Origin: Duganella rivi
Lineage (GTDB): Bacteria > Pseudomonadota > Gammaproteobacteria > Burkholderiales > Burkholderiaceae_D
Direction: 5' to 3'
NCBI RefSeq assembly: GCF_009857435.1
Contig: NZ_WWCK01000004.1
Span: forward strand, 1 to 64,000
DNA length: 64,000 nt
The notes under the pieces: generated by a model
The model's input: only the letters and a program-made list of their open reading frames with translations
Told to the model about the DNA's origin: nothing
Databases searched by the model: none
Position numbers and translations under genes: made by a program
Shown here: positions 36,479 through 44,856 of the stretch, piece after piece
How positions within the stretch are numbered: position 1 is the stretch's first letter
Layout of the letters: every line of letters begins with the position of its first letter

Positions 36479-37614
36479 CGCAGTTCGACCATGGTGCGCG
36501 GGCCGCTACGCGCCGGCCCGCAGCCGCCGACCGCCACCACCGCGTGGCGCAGCTGATCGAGTCCGAGCATCTGTTCGATATCGGCATCGTTGATGGCCGC
36601 CGTGACAAACGCCGGCAGCCCCGCTTCCGCCGCCAGCAAATAGAAGGTCTGCGACAGGTGGCCGGCATCCAGCGCCAGCGCGCGATACGCCTTCTGGTGA
36701 TTGCGGTATTTCCAGAAACTGCGCTCCACGCGTCCCACCATCAACACCTGCAAGGGCGCATCGGCCAGCCAGTGCTGATCGGCCAGGACCTGCTTGGCCA
36801 ATTCAGCGGCCGCCGCGCTGTCCATGGTGCGCAGCGGATTCAGCGCATGATCGATCGGATGGTAGTGGTACAAACCCGGCGCCACGCCATCCACGCGCTG
36901 CACCAGCACAAAGGCCTCAATCGGATGCAGGCCGCCGCCGGACGGGCTGGTCTTCTTCAACACGGACGCATGCGGCCCCACTTGCCGCACTTCCTGCGCG
37001 CCAAAAGTCCGGTGCAGCAAACGCGCCACCACGTCCAGCGGCAAGCTCGCTTGCAAATCGAAATTGCGGCCGGTATAGCGTTGCAACAGCTGATCATCCA
37101 TCGGGCCGGCAGCAGCGGCCGGTAATTTGAGCGCGCCGTTATCCGGCAATTCCAAGGTGGGCGGCGGCGGTTCACCGTAGCGTTCCAGCAGCGCCTGGAA
37201 GCTTGGCGCCTCCATGCCGTTCTCGCTGTTGACTTCGCGCCAGCGGCTGAAGGTATGCGTCAGCGCCGACAAGGGACGCCAATGCGCGCCGCGCAAAGTA
37301 TCGTCGCGCTCGCGCGCCTTGGCATAGTCGGCGTTATCGCTGATGAGCAAACCTTGATCGAGCAGGCGCGCAATGCAAGCGGCGCCATACTGCTGCTCGC
37401 AATCTGCAAGCGGCCGCCACACGGTCTGACCGATGCCGCCCAGCGCGGCCAATGCTTGCGCATCGATAGTCAATTCCTGGTCGAGGTGCGGCGCCAGCGC
37501 CACCCAATGCGTGTTGGCAGCCAGGGCGCTACCGCCGGCCAGGACTGCCGGCCAATCTATCGATAACTCTTCGCGGGACTCAATGTATAGCACGGCGCAG
37601 CGGCGTAGCTTCAT
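36454..37614 (-). CDS. SagB-like putative peptide-maturation dehydrogenase
   Basis: A 386-residue nitroreductase-fold flavoprotein. The start MKLRRCAVLYIE at 37614 has GGAG 8 bases ahead; the longer frame to 37674 has no such site. Residues 1-170 form a variable N-terminal domain, as in SagB/ThcOx-type enzymes. The FMN domain (about 185-380) shows RYTGRNFDLQASLPLDVVARLLHRTFG, the SagB-typical KKTSPSGGGLHPIEAFVLV, and WKYRNHQKAYRALALDAGHLSQTFYLLAAEAGL. SagB enzymes oxidise azolines to azoles in RiPPs; a related group is named putative peptide maturation dehydrogenase. It is divergent from a small leader-peptide-like gene (37771), its probable substrate. No YcaO cyclodehydratase is in the window. 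Confidence 0.82.
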   Translation of the reverse strand: MKLRRCAVLYIESREELSIDWPAVLAGGSALAANTHWVALAPHLDQELTIDAQALAALGGIGQTVWRPLADCEQQYGAACIARLLDQGLLISDNADYAKARERDDTLRGAHWRPLSALTHTFSRWREVNSENGMEAPSFQALLERYGEPPPPTLELPDNGALKLPAAAAGPMDDQLLQRYTGRNFDLQASLPLDVVARLLHRTFGAQEVRQVGPHASVLKKTSPSGGGLHPIEAFVLVQRVDGVAPGLYHYHPIDHALNPLRTMDSAAAAELAKQVLADQHWLADAPLQVLMVGRVERSFWKYRNHQKAYRALALDAGHLSQTFYLLAAEAGLPAFVTAAINDADIEQMLGLDQLRHAVVAVGGCGPARSGPRTMVELRYGETDAI

Positions 37615-37770
37615 GTCGATCACTCCAGAAGGGAACGGTGTGCCGAGTCTAGCGCATGGCCGAAACGGCAGCAATGTTTATGCTTGGCAGCGCGCAGGCT
37701 TTGCCGTACGATGGACTCGGCAGCAGGCACACCACTGCCTATCATCCACTAACTCTGTGAGGGTTAAACC

Positions 37771-38019
37771 ATGCATACTTCCAGCGACCTCAGTTCCATG
37801 CTCGACAAACTGACGGACAGCAAATTCCGTGAACAATTGCTGCGCAGCCCCATCGCCGCGCTTGCCAGCATTGGCGTTACGCTGCAACCCAACCAAGTGC
37901 CGGCCACGCTGAGCCTGCCGTCGCACGCATCGCTGGCGGCAGACCAAGGTGAAGTGCGGAACAAGCTGGAAAGCACGGCCGTGATGGTGCCGTTCCTGCT
38001 GTCCGGGAATATGACCTGA
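37771..38019 (+). CDS. Putative modified-peptide (RiPP) precursor with nitrile-hydratase-type leader
   Basis: An 82-residue peptide with a strong ribosome site (GAGGG at 37759-37763). Residues 12-50 look like a nitrile-hydratase-alpha-type leader: DSKFREQLLRSPIAALASIG (16-35) followed by a V/L/P segment (43-50), the pattern F-R-x-x-L-x-x-x-P-x-A-A-L-x-x-x-G. The remaining 32 residues (51-82) would be the core; they have no Cys, but contain Ser51, Ser54, Ser68, Thr69, Ser78 and Thr82, and a hydrophobic end around VMVPFLL. It is divergent from the SagB-like dehydrogenase gene, matching the known pairing of putative modified peptides with maturation dehydrogenases. The final product is unknown. 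Confidence 0.72.
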   Translation: MHTSSDLSSMLDKLTDSKFREQLLRSPIAALASIGVTLQPNQVPATLSLPSHASLAADQGEVRNKLESTAVMVPFLLSGNMT

Positions 38020-38031
38020 TGCTTTAACCGC

Positions 38032-40176
38032 CTAGTCGATCGTGACCGCCAGTTCGCGGTTACGATTGGCGGCGTTGCCGGCATAGTCCTCCGCCGTGAT
38101 GCGCAGGATGTAATGGCCCGGCCCCAACTCTCCCACCTTCCACGCGCCCGGCGTCAGCTTGCCGTTGATCAGCTTGTTATTGATGGCGTAGGCAAAGCGC
38201 GTTTCGCTGGCGCCGTGCACGGTAATGCCGCTGTTGGCGGCGTAGGCCAGCTTCACTGCTTCACGGTTGCGCGGCAAGCGGTCGTACTGCTGCGTGATGA
38301 TAGGCTCGGTCATGCCGGGGATGGTGTCGCCATCCTTGTTCAGCAATTGGTAGCCAAGCTTGTAGACGCCGAGGCGGCGGCGCTTCTGGTTGCCGTTGAT
38401 CTGATCGCTGGCATCGACCACGATTTGCACTTCACCGAGGCTGCGTGGGATGTACAAACGGCCGTCGCGTTTTTCCGTGATGGCTTTGCCTTGCTTATCG
38501 AGCACGCTGATGCTGTTGATCTCCGGCGCGATGGTGTCTTCCAGATCGACAAACGGCAGCAGCAGCGGATTCAGCGGGCCGCCGTTCGGCTTGTAGTCGA
38601 GATGCACGTGCGCCATGCGGTTGATGGTGCCTAGCGTTTCGCCCGCTTCAAAGCGCGTGCCGCGCTTGACGCGCACTGCTTCGGCCGCGCCCTTCTCGTT
38701 CCGGGACAGCAGGAAGCGCGGATCGATGATCTTGTCCTTGGCATCGCGGCCGACGCGCATGTGCACGTATTGCAGGCCGGCCAGCGACAGCCCTTCCGAC
38801 AGTTCGCCGTAGCCCCAGCTGGCGCGCGGATCGGTGATCTTGCCGGCGGTGATGACTTGCACCGGCGTGCCGATCGCGCCTTGCACGTCGAGACCGGTAT
38901 GGAAATGGTCGCGGCTCTCGCCGTCGAAATTGCCGCGCACTTCGCCCATCAGGCCCACCACTTCGTGCACCTTGTTTTGCGGCTTGAGCGGCCACTGCAT
39001 GGTGGCGCTGTGCGATGGCAGGCCGGGCAGCGGGCCATCGGCCACCGGCTCTTCGTCGGCGCTGACGATGGCGAGGTGATGCAGGCGGAAGGTCGCGCCA
39101 TCGGTCACGAACAGCGAGCCGTCTTTCGACACCGCGATGCCGCGCGGCGAGTACAGGCGCACACCGCCATCTGCGCCGACATTCGGCTGGGCCGGATGAT
39201 CGACATCTTGCAGCGCCGCCACTTCGCCGGCCGGCGTGATCTGCGCCACGCGGCCATGCGCGCTGCTGGCGAGGTAGAGGAAACCGTCCTTGGTCAACGC
39301 AATGCCGACCGGCGAGCGCAGCAGCGAGTCGCGGTCGTCCTCCTTGGCGGCAGCGACGGTGCTGACGTTGCCGTCTTTATCGAGCTTGCGGATGGCGTGG
39401 TTGGCGGTGTCGGCGATGTAAAGGTCGCCGTTGGCGGCCAGTGCGATGCCGGTCGGTGTGTCGAACAGGGCTTGCGCCGCCGCGCCGTCTGCCTTGCCGG
39501 CGCGCTTGCCGCCGGCGATGGTGGTGACCGTGCCGTCCGGCGCGACGCGGCGAATGCGGTCGTTGTAAGTATCGGCCACGAAGACATTGCCAGCGGCGTC
39601 GACCGCCACGCCGACCGGGCCATTGAATTGTGCGCCAGCGCCCTTGCCGTCCTTGTCGCCGGCCAGGCCATCGCCGGCCAGCGTCGAGACCACGCCCTCC
39701 GACGTGATTTTGCGGATGGCGTTATTGCCAGTGTCGGCCACGTAGAGATTGCCGGCGCTGTCGATCGCCATGCCGGACGGCGTGTTGAAGGACGCCAGGC
39801 TACCCTTGCCTTCGGCGTAGCCCTCGGTGCCGCCGGCGAATGTGGAGCCGTCGCCGGCCATATCGATCTTGCGGATGCTGTTATTGTCGCCGCCGTCGGC
39901 CACGTACAGATTGCCTTCCTGGTCCAGCACCACGCCAAACGGATCGCTAAAACGGGTGCGGCGGCCGTTGCTGGCGCCGGGCATGCCATCGCCGGCGATG
40001 GTGGACACGCGCGCATGCCACTTGCTTGGCGTGCCGGCCGCCGACGGCCGCGCCACCTCGCCGATAGCGTCGTGATGAGCCGGTTTCGGCACGAGCAAAT
40101 AGGCAATACCACCACCAACCGCCGCGCCGCCCAAGGCCAGCACCACGAATGCAATTTTGAGTTGAGTAGGAGACAC
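38032..40176 (-). CDS. NHL-repeat beta-propeller fused to an M23-type peptidase-like domain
   Basis: A 714-residue envelope protein starting at GTG. One membrane anchor (about 8-29, IAFVVLALGGAAVGGGIAYLL) is followed by NHL repeats of an extracytoplasmic propeller (about 55-365; PFGVVLDQEGNLYVADGGDNNSIRKI and four more copies) and an LytM/M23-like domain (about 395-535) with the zinc-ligand pattern: H426 and D430 in HFHTGLD, and H523-V-H525 in AHVHLD. A C-terminal beta domain (about 540-714) ends GHYILRITAEDYAGNAANRNREL. All M23 metal ligands seem to be present, so peptidoglycan or peptide cleavage is possible. It ends 12 bases from the convergent peptide gene. Confidence 0.82.
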   Translation of the reverse strand: MSPTQLKIAFVVLALGGAAVGGGIAYLLVPKPAHHDAIGEVARPSAAGTPSKWHARVSTIAGDGMPGASNGRRTRFSDPFGVVLDQEGNLYVADGGDNNSIRKIDMAGDGSTFAGGTEGYAEGKGSLASFNTPSGMAIDSAGNLYVADTGNNAIRKITSEGVVSTLAGDGLAGDKDGKGAGAQFNGPVGVAVDAAGNVFVADTYNDRIRRVAPDGTVTTIAGGKRAGKADGAAAQALFDTPTGIALAANGDLYIADTANHAIRKLDKDGNVSTVAAAKEDDRDSLLRSPVGIALTKDGFLYLASSAHGRVAQITPAGEVAALQDVDHPAQPNVGADGGVRLYSPRGIAVSKDGSLFVTDGATFRLHHLAIVSADEEPVADGPLPGLPSHSATMQWPLKPQNKVHEVVGLMGEVRGNFDGESRDHFHTGLDVQGAIGTPVQVITAGKITDPRASWGYGELSEGLSLAGLQYVHMRVGRDAKDKIIDPRFLLSRNEKGAAEAVRVKRGTRFEAGETLGTINRMAHVHLDYKPNGGPLNPLLLPFVDLEDTIAPEINSISVLDKQGKAITEKRDGRLYIPRSLGEVQIVVDASDQINGNQKRRRLGVYKLGYQLLNKDGDTIPGMTEPIITQQYDRLPRNREAVKLAYAANSGITVHGASETRFAYAINNKLINGKLTPGAWKVGELGPGHYILRITAEDYAGNAANRNRELAVTID

Positions 40177-40227
40177 TTATCTGAACCTAAACGTTGACTT
40201 ATGGAAATCTTAACCGATCTTGGCAAC

Positions 40228-40249
40228 ATGCAGGCGAAATGCAGGCGAA
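40228..40249 (+). repeat. Tandem 11-mer ATGCAGGCGAA x2
   Basis: ATGCAGGCGAA is repeated head to tail (40228-40238, 40239-40249) between the NHL/M23 gene and the terminator of the SDR gene. It could be a binding site for a direct-repeat-recognising regulator or a chance duplication. Confidence 0.6.
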
Positions 40250-40274
40250 AAAAAAGCCCGCTCTGGGAGCGGGC
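40248..40274 (-). terminator. Intrinsic terminator of the SDR gene
   Basis: Read on the minus strand, an 8-bp GC-rich stem (GCCCGCTC/GAGCGGGC, 3-base loop) is followed by eight T. It stops transcription from the SDR gene, about 110 bases after its stop codon. Confidence 0.88.
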
Positions 40275-40385
40275 TGAAGTCTATTTCCTTGGAGGAGAAT
40301 AGAGGAGACAGGTGAAGTATGCTGCGTTACAGCATATCAGTCCAATTTATCTTTCCAATGATAGACATTCACATTTTGAATAGCA

Positions 40386-41138
40386 TTACAAGAACATGCC
40401 ACCCGACGCCTCGATGACTTGCCCGTTGACCCAGCCGCTTTCCGGTGCCAGCAGCGCGGCTACCGCGCCGCCGATGTCTTCCGGCTGGCCGACACGGCCC
40501 AGCGCGGTATTGGCCGCCACGAAGGCGCTGACCTGCGGGTTGTCGCGCACAGCGCCGCCGCTGAAATCGGTGGCGATGGCGCCGGGAGCCAAGGTATTGG
40601 CGCGGATGCGGCGCGGGCCCAATTCCTTGGCCAGGTAGCGCGTCAGCACTTCCACCCCACCCTTCATCATGGCGTAGGCCGACTTGCCCGGCACCGAGGC
40701 GCGCGCCAGCGCACTGGAGACGTTGAGGATGCTGCCGCCATCCGCCAGCAGCGGCAACAGCGACTGGGTCAGGAAGAACACGCCTTTCAGGTGCACGTTC
40801 ATCAGCGCGTCGAAATCTGCCTCGCTGGTCTCGGCAAATGGCACGTTGGAACTGTTGCCTGCGTTGTTGACCAGCGCGTCAAAATGGCTGCGGCCGAAAT
40901 CGCACTCCAGCACCTGGCGGAAACCGTCGGTGAACTGGGCAAAGCCGGCCGGTACGCCGGTGTCCAGCCGCAGCGCGACTGCCTTGCGGCCCAATGCCCG
41001 CACCTCGGCCACGGTTTCCTGCGCCAAATCCTCGCGCGATTGGAAGGTGATCACAACGTCCCAGCCAGCCTTGGCCAGGTAAATGGCGGCCGATTTGCCC
41101 AAGCCACGGCTGCCGCCGGTAATCAATGCTGTTTTCAT
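40386..41138 (-). CDS. Short-chain dehydrogenase/reductase
   Basis: A 250-residue classical SDR oxidoreductase. The start MKTALITGGSRGLGKSAAIYLA at 41138 has AAGGAG 7 bases ahead; longer in-frame starts are unlikely. The Rossmann motif TGGSRGLG (7-14), NNAG (about 92-95), the catalytic Ser in ILNVSSALA, and YAMMKGG for the YxxxK pair are all present. The C-terminus GGAVAALLAPESGWVNGQVIEASGGMFL is typical of FabG-like SDRs. It is divergent from a LysR regulator, its likely controller. The substrate is unknown. Confidence 0.93.
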   Translation of the reverse strand: MKTALITGGSRGLGKSAAIYLAKAGWDVVITFQSREDLAQETVAEVRALGRKAVALRLDTGVPAGFAQFTDGFRQVLECDFGRSHFDALVNNAGNSSNVPFAETSEADFDALMNVHLKGVFFLTQSLLPLLADGGSILNVSSALARASVPGKSAYAMMKGGVEVLTRYLAKELGPRRIRANTLAPGAIATDFSGGAVRDNPQVSAFVAANTALGRVGQPEDIGGAVAALLAPESGWVNGQVIEASGGMFL

Positions 41139-41188
41139 GTCGAACTCCTTGTGTGATGATGGAATGGAGTGTATATCGGTACAATCGA

Positions 41189-41199
41189 CAGATAATCTG
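41189..41199. promoter_or_regulatory. Palindrome CAGATAATCTG in the SDR/LysR intergenic region
   Basis: A perfect 5+1+5 palindrome centred in the 88-base space between the divergent start codons, flanked by TCGG (41176-41179) and CCGA (41200-41203). It is a reasonable binding site for the LysR protein encoded alongside. Confidence 0.5.
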
Positions 41200-41226
41200 C
41201 CGAAATCCAACATCACTAATCCAAAA

Positions 41227-42141
41227 ATGAAACCAATCACACCGGAACCGGAAGACTTGCGGATTTTTAGCTGGGTGGCCCGCTTGTCGAGCTTTACCAA
41301 GGCAGCCGAGCATTTACAGCTGCCGCGCACCTCGATTTCAAACGCCATCCAGCGGCTGGAAGAACGACTGGGCGCGCGCCTGCTCCAGCGCACCACGCGC
41401 CGCGTGCAAGTGACGCGCGAGGGCGAGGCGCTGCTGGAACGCTGCGAGCGACTACTGGAAGATCTCGATGAAATCGGCGCCCTGTTCCAGCAGCAAGGCG
41501 CGCAACTGCGCGGCCGCTTGCGCGTTGACATGCCGCTGGGAATGGCGTCCGACATCGTCTTACCGCGCCTGCCGGAATTCCTCGCGGCGCATCCCGAGCT
41601 CCAGGTCGACATCTTCAGCACCGACCGCCGGGTCGATCTGCTCGGCGAGGGATTTGACTTGGTGGTGCGTGCCGGCGCAGTGGTGGACGAATCGCTGGTC
41701 TACCGGCCACTGCTGGAGATGGAACTGATGAACGTCGCCAGCCCCGCCTATGTCGCCGCGCACGGCATGCCATCGACGCTGGAAGACTTGGGCGACCACT
41801 GGCTCATCAACTACCAGCCCAATCCCGCCAGCCTACCGGCGGCCTTCGAATACGTGCAAGATGGCCGCACGCTGCACATCGCCATGCGCCACAAAGTCAC
41901 CGTCAACAACAGCGTCGCCTACACCGCCGCCTGCCGCGCTGGCCTCGGCATAGCGCAACAGCCAACGCTACGCGCCCGCGCCGACATCCACGCCGGGCTA
42001 CTCACCGCCGTCATGCCCGACCACCAGCCTGCCGCCATGACCATGCGCCTACTCTTCCCGCACCGCCGCAACATCCCCCAGCGCGTCCGCGTCTTCGCCG
42101 ACTGGCTCACCGACATCACCCGCAGCGCCGTGGCGGCATAA
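41227..42141 (+). CDS. LysR-family transcriptional regulator
   Basis: A 304-residue LysR regulator: MKPITPEPEDLRIFSWVARLSSFTKAAEHLQLPRTSISNAIQRLEERLGARLLQ is split here as start, helix-turn-helix (about 20-65) and linker helix. The co-inducer domain follows (about 92-300; FDLVVRAGAVVDESLVYRPL). The subgroup resembles the CrgA/DsdC-type repressors of redox genes. The ATG at 41227 gives the canonical N-terminus; a longer frame to 41083 would overlap the divergent SDR gene. It probably controls the SDR gene and itself from the shared promoter. Confidence 0.92.
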   Translation: MKPITPEPEDLRIFSWVARLSSFTKAAEHLQLPRTSISNAIQRLEERLGARLLQRTTRRVQVTREGEALLERCERLLEDLDEIGALFQQQGAQLRGRLRVDMPLGMASDIVLPRLPEFLAAHPELQVDIFSTDRRVDLLGEGFDLVVRAGAVVDESLVYRPLLEMELMNVASPAYVAAHGMPSTLEDLGDHWLINYQPNPASLPAAFEYVQDGRTLHIAMRHKVTVNNSVAYTAACRAGLGIAQQPTLRARADIHAGLLTAVMPDHQPAAMTMRLLFPHRRNIPQRVRVFADWLTDITRSAVAA

Positions 42142-42175
42142 AAAAGCCGAGGCCTGCGTGATGCAGGACTCGGCT
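42140..42175 (-). terminator. Intrinsic terminator between LysR and prc (convergent)
   Basis: AGCCGAG (42145-42151) pairs with CTCGGCT (42169-42175), with an inner CTGC/GCAG stem. On the minus strand six T follow, so it terminates prc; on the plus strand it lies directly after the LysR stop and may work in both directions. Confidence 0.85.
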
Positions 42176-42196
42176 TCGGTTGTTACGCAGTGAGGC

Positions 42197-44440
42197 TTAC
42201 TTGGTGTCGGCAGCGTATGGCAGCACGCGGGAGGCCATGCGGGTGTCGGTTTTCAGGACCGCCACTTCGTCCGCGAGGATGTGGACTGCTTCGTTCAGCA
42301 GCACATCTTTGGCGGCTTTGGCGGCTTTTTCCGCCTCCAGCTCGGCGGCCAACGAACGCTCGGCGCCTTGCAGGCCGTCGTCGCTGCGCAGTGCGCCTTT
42401 GACGCCGGCAACCTTGGCGGCCTTGCCGTTGGTCGGTTTGCCGGTAGCGACTTTCAGCGCTTCTTTCGGATCCGGCACCAGGATAGGATCATCCGCACCC
42501 GGCGTGTTCGACAGCAGACGCGCTTCGCGCAGCTTGGCGCGTGCTTCCTGCTGGTCGCGCTCCTTGCGGCGCACGGCTTCGTTCAGCGATACCGAGTTTT
42601 CCTTGCGCTGTTTTTTCACCAGGGCGATGTCTTCGGCCAGGTATTGGAAGTCCTTGTCCTTGGCCACCCGCGCCTCGTGTTTTTTATCCAGCAGCGGCAC
42701 GATTTCTTTCATGTCGCCAGTTGGGATGTAGATCGCCGGCTTGATCTGCGTCCACGGCAACGCGTTCTCGTAGCTCGATTCGCCAAAGGTGTCCGAATCG
42801 CCCATGGTCGGCAGCTTGATGTCCGGCGTGACGCCGCGCAGCTGGGTGGTGCCGCCGTTGATGCGGAAGAATTGCGCGATGGTGAACTTCAGCTCGCCAT
42901 AGTGCACTTTGTCGTTCTGGGCAAAGCGATCCAGTCCGAACAAGGTTTGCACCGTGCCTTTGCCGAAGCTCGGCTCGCCGATGATGATGCCGCGGCCGTA
43001 ATCCTGAATCGCCGCCGCAAAGATCTCGGACGCCGAGGCCGAACCACGGTTCACCAGCACGCCCATCGGCCCATCCCACGCCATGCCGGGATTGGTGTCG
43101 CTCTCGACTTCCACCTTGTTGTCGCCGTTGCGCTGCATGACCACCGGGCCTTTGTCAATGAACAGGCCGGTCAGTTCCACCGCTTCGGTCAGCGAGCCGC
43201 CGCCATTGTTGCGCAGGTCGATCAGCACGTTGTCGACCTTGTCTTTCTTCAGCTCGGCCAGCAGGCGCGCCACGTCGCGGGTAGCGCTCTTGAAGTCTTT
43301 GTCGCCCTTGCGGCGCGCTTCGAAGTCCATGTAGAAGGTCGGCAGCGAGATCACGCCGACGCGGCGCTTGGTGGCGCCGTCCTTCACTTCATAAATCGAC
43401 TTCTTGGCCGACTGCTCTTCCATGCTGATCTTCTGGCGCACCAGCGAAACGAACTGGTGCTTGGCGTCGGCGCCGCCGTCGGCAGGGATGATTTCCAGCT
43501 TCACGGTCGAATCTTTCGGGCCGCGAATCAGCGCCACCACGTCGTCCAGGCGCCAGCCGAGCACCTCGGTCATCGGGGTTTTCTCGTCCTTGGCTACGCC
43601 GACGATCTTGTCGCCGACCTTGATCTTGCCCGACAAGCCAGCCGGGCTGCCGGTCACCACTTCGCGCACCACAGTGTAGTCATCGCGCGATTGCAGCACG
43701 CAGCCGATGCCTTCCAGCGACAGACGCATGGCGATGTCAAAGTTCTCCGCCGCGCGCGGGCCGAGGTAGTTGGTGTGCGGCTCGATGGACATCGCATACG
43801 CATTCATGAAGATCTGGAACACGTCTTCATTGGTCAGCTTGCGCGACGGGCTCAAATAGCCTTCGTAGCGCTTGTCCAGCGTCTCGCGGATGGCCTTGTC
43901 GTCCTTGCCGGCCAGCTTCAGGCGCAGCCATTCATTCTTGACGCGCTTGCGCCACAGGTCTTTGACTTCCGCGTCGCTCTTGCCCCACTCGGCTTTTTCG
44001 CGGTCGTACTGATAGCTTTCGTCGGAGGTGAATTCAAACTTGCCCTGCTTGACCAGTTCGCGTGCATAGGCGATGCGCTCGTTGAAGCGCTGCTGGTACA
44101 GGTTGAAGATGGCAAACGGAACGCTGAGGTTTTCACCGGTGATGGCGTCATCCAGACGGGTGCGCACGATGGCGTACTGGTCGATGTCCGCCTGGGTGAA
44201 GAACATTTTCTCCGCGTCCAGCGACTTGAAGTAGCGGTCGAAGATTTTCTCCGACATGGCGTCGTCCAGCGGCGCCGGCTTGTAGTGCAGCTTGCTCAGT
44301 ACGCGGGAAGCCCACAGGGCGGCCTGGGTTTGACCGGGTTGCGGCTTGAGGGCGGTGTCGGCCGTTTTTTCCGGCACGGCGGCGCCGGCCTGCACTGACA
44401 GGGCCGCCAGGACGGCCACCAACAGCATTTGCTTCTTCAT
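42197..44440 (-). CDS. prc: Tail-specific protease Prc (S41 C-terminal processing peptidase)
   Basis: A periplasmic 747-residue protease that degrades or trims envelope proteins from their C-termini. Signal peptide 1-21 (SVQAGAA) from the ATG at 44440 (CGGAG 8 bases ahead). Domains: N-terminal helical region with FDRYFKSLDAEKMFF, PDZ (about 240-325; IGCVLQSRDDYTVV and SGKIKVGDKIVGVA), S41 core (about 355-560) with the Ser-Lys dyad in NRGSASASEIF and EPSFGKGTVQ, and the DUF3340 tail. Length and order match Prc/Tsp of Gram-negatives. It is monocistronic with its own terminator. Confidence 0.95.
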   Translation of the reverse strand: MKKQMLLVAVLAALSVQAGAAVPEKTADTALKPQPGQTQAALWASRVLSKLHYKPAPLDDAMSEKIFDRYFKSLDAEKMFFTQADIDQYAIVRTRLDDAITGENLSVPFAIFNLYQQRFNERIAYARELVKQGKFEFTSDESYQYDREKAEWGKSDAEVKDLWRKRVKNEWLRLKLAGKDDKAIRETLDKRYEGYLSPSRKLTNEDVFQIFMNAYAMSIEPHTNYLGPRAAENFDIAMRLSLEGIGCVLQSRDDYTVVREVVTGSPAGLSGKIKVGDKIVGVAKDEKTPMTEVLGWRLDDVVALIRGPKDSTVKLEIIPADGGADAKHQFVSLVRQKISMEEQSAKKSIYEVKDGATKRRVGVISLPTFYMDFEARRKGDKDFKSATRDVARLLAELKKDKVDNVLIDLRNNGGGSLTEAVELTGLFIDKGPVVMQRNGDNKVEVESDTNPGMAWDGPMGVLVNRGSASASEIFAAAIQDYGRGIIIGEPSFGKGTVQTLFGLDRFAQNDKVHYGELKFTIAQFFRINGGTTQLRGVTPDIKLPTMGDSDTFGESSYENALPWTQIKPAIYIPTGDMKEIVPLLDKKHEARVAKDKDFQYLAEDIALVKKQRKENSVSLNEAVRRKERDQQEARAKLREARLLSNTPGADDPILVPDPKEALKVATGKPTNGKAAKVAGVKGALRSDDGLQGAERSLAAELEAEKAAKAAKDVLLNEAVHILADEVAVLKTDTRMASRVLPYAADTK

Positions 44441-44856
44441 CGGCTTACTCCGAAACATAATTGATCGATTTCGCTACGTAGATGGTGCAATCTCATTCTA
44501 CAGGATAGCGGTGTCCACACGGGACTGGCTTTTCAGAGTTTCTCTGTCTAAGCTTAAGGGTAGCTGAAATGAAACACTCTTCACCTGGATTTACTAGGTA
44601 GAAATACTTATTTCCATACAACTTTCTCCATAAGCCATTGTTTTATAAATAGAAATCTTTCGAGACCTTCGCCAGTTTCGTTGCCTTCTAGCAAAAATCT
44701 GCTATCATAATGGGCGTAGTTTCATGTTTGACGGCCCTGCCTTGATCCAACCAAGCGGCAGCGCTCCACTGGCCGTACGCAGATGCTCCCCAATCCCCGG
44801 AGCATGCTCGATTCCGAGCGACCTCAATCGCAGTATCTTTTTTCTCTAAGAGATCC
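44441..44856 (+). promoter_or_regulatory. Intergenic region with chemoreceptor promoter and leader hairpin
   Basis: No gene is seen in these 416 bases. A promoter-like pair TTGCCT (44681-44686), 16-base spacer, TATCAT (44703-44708) lies about 150 bases ahead of the chemoreceptor ATG, giving a long leader. In the leader ATGCTCC (44783-44789) and GGAGCAT (44799-44805) form a 7-bp stem. No sigma28 (flagellar) box was found. The left part is AT-richer and includes the prc promoter. Confidence 0.4.

Noticed and set aside
42281..44398. 705-codon open frame on the plus strand opposite prc
   Set aside because: Antisense shadow of the well-supported Prc protease; composition is typical of reverse-frame reading.
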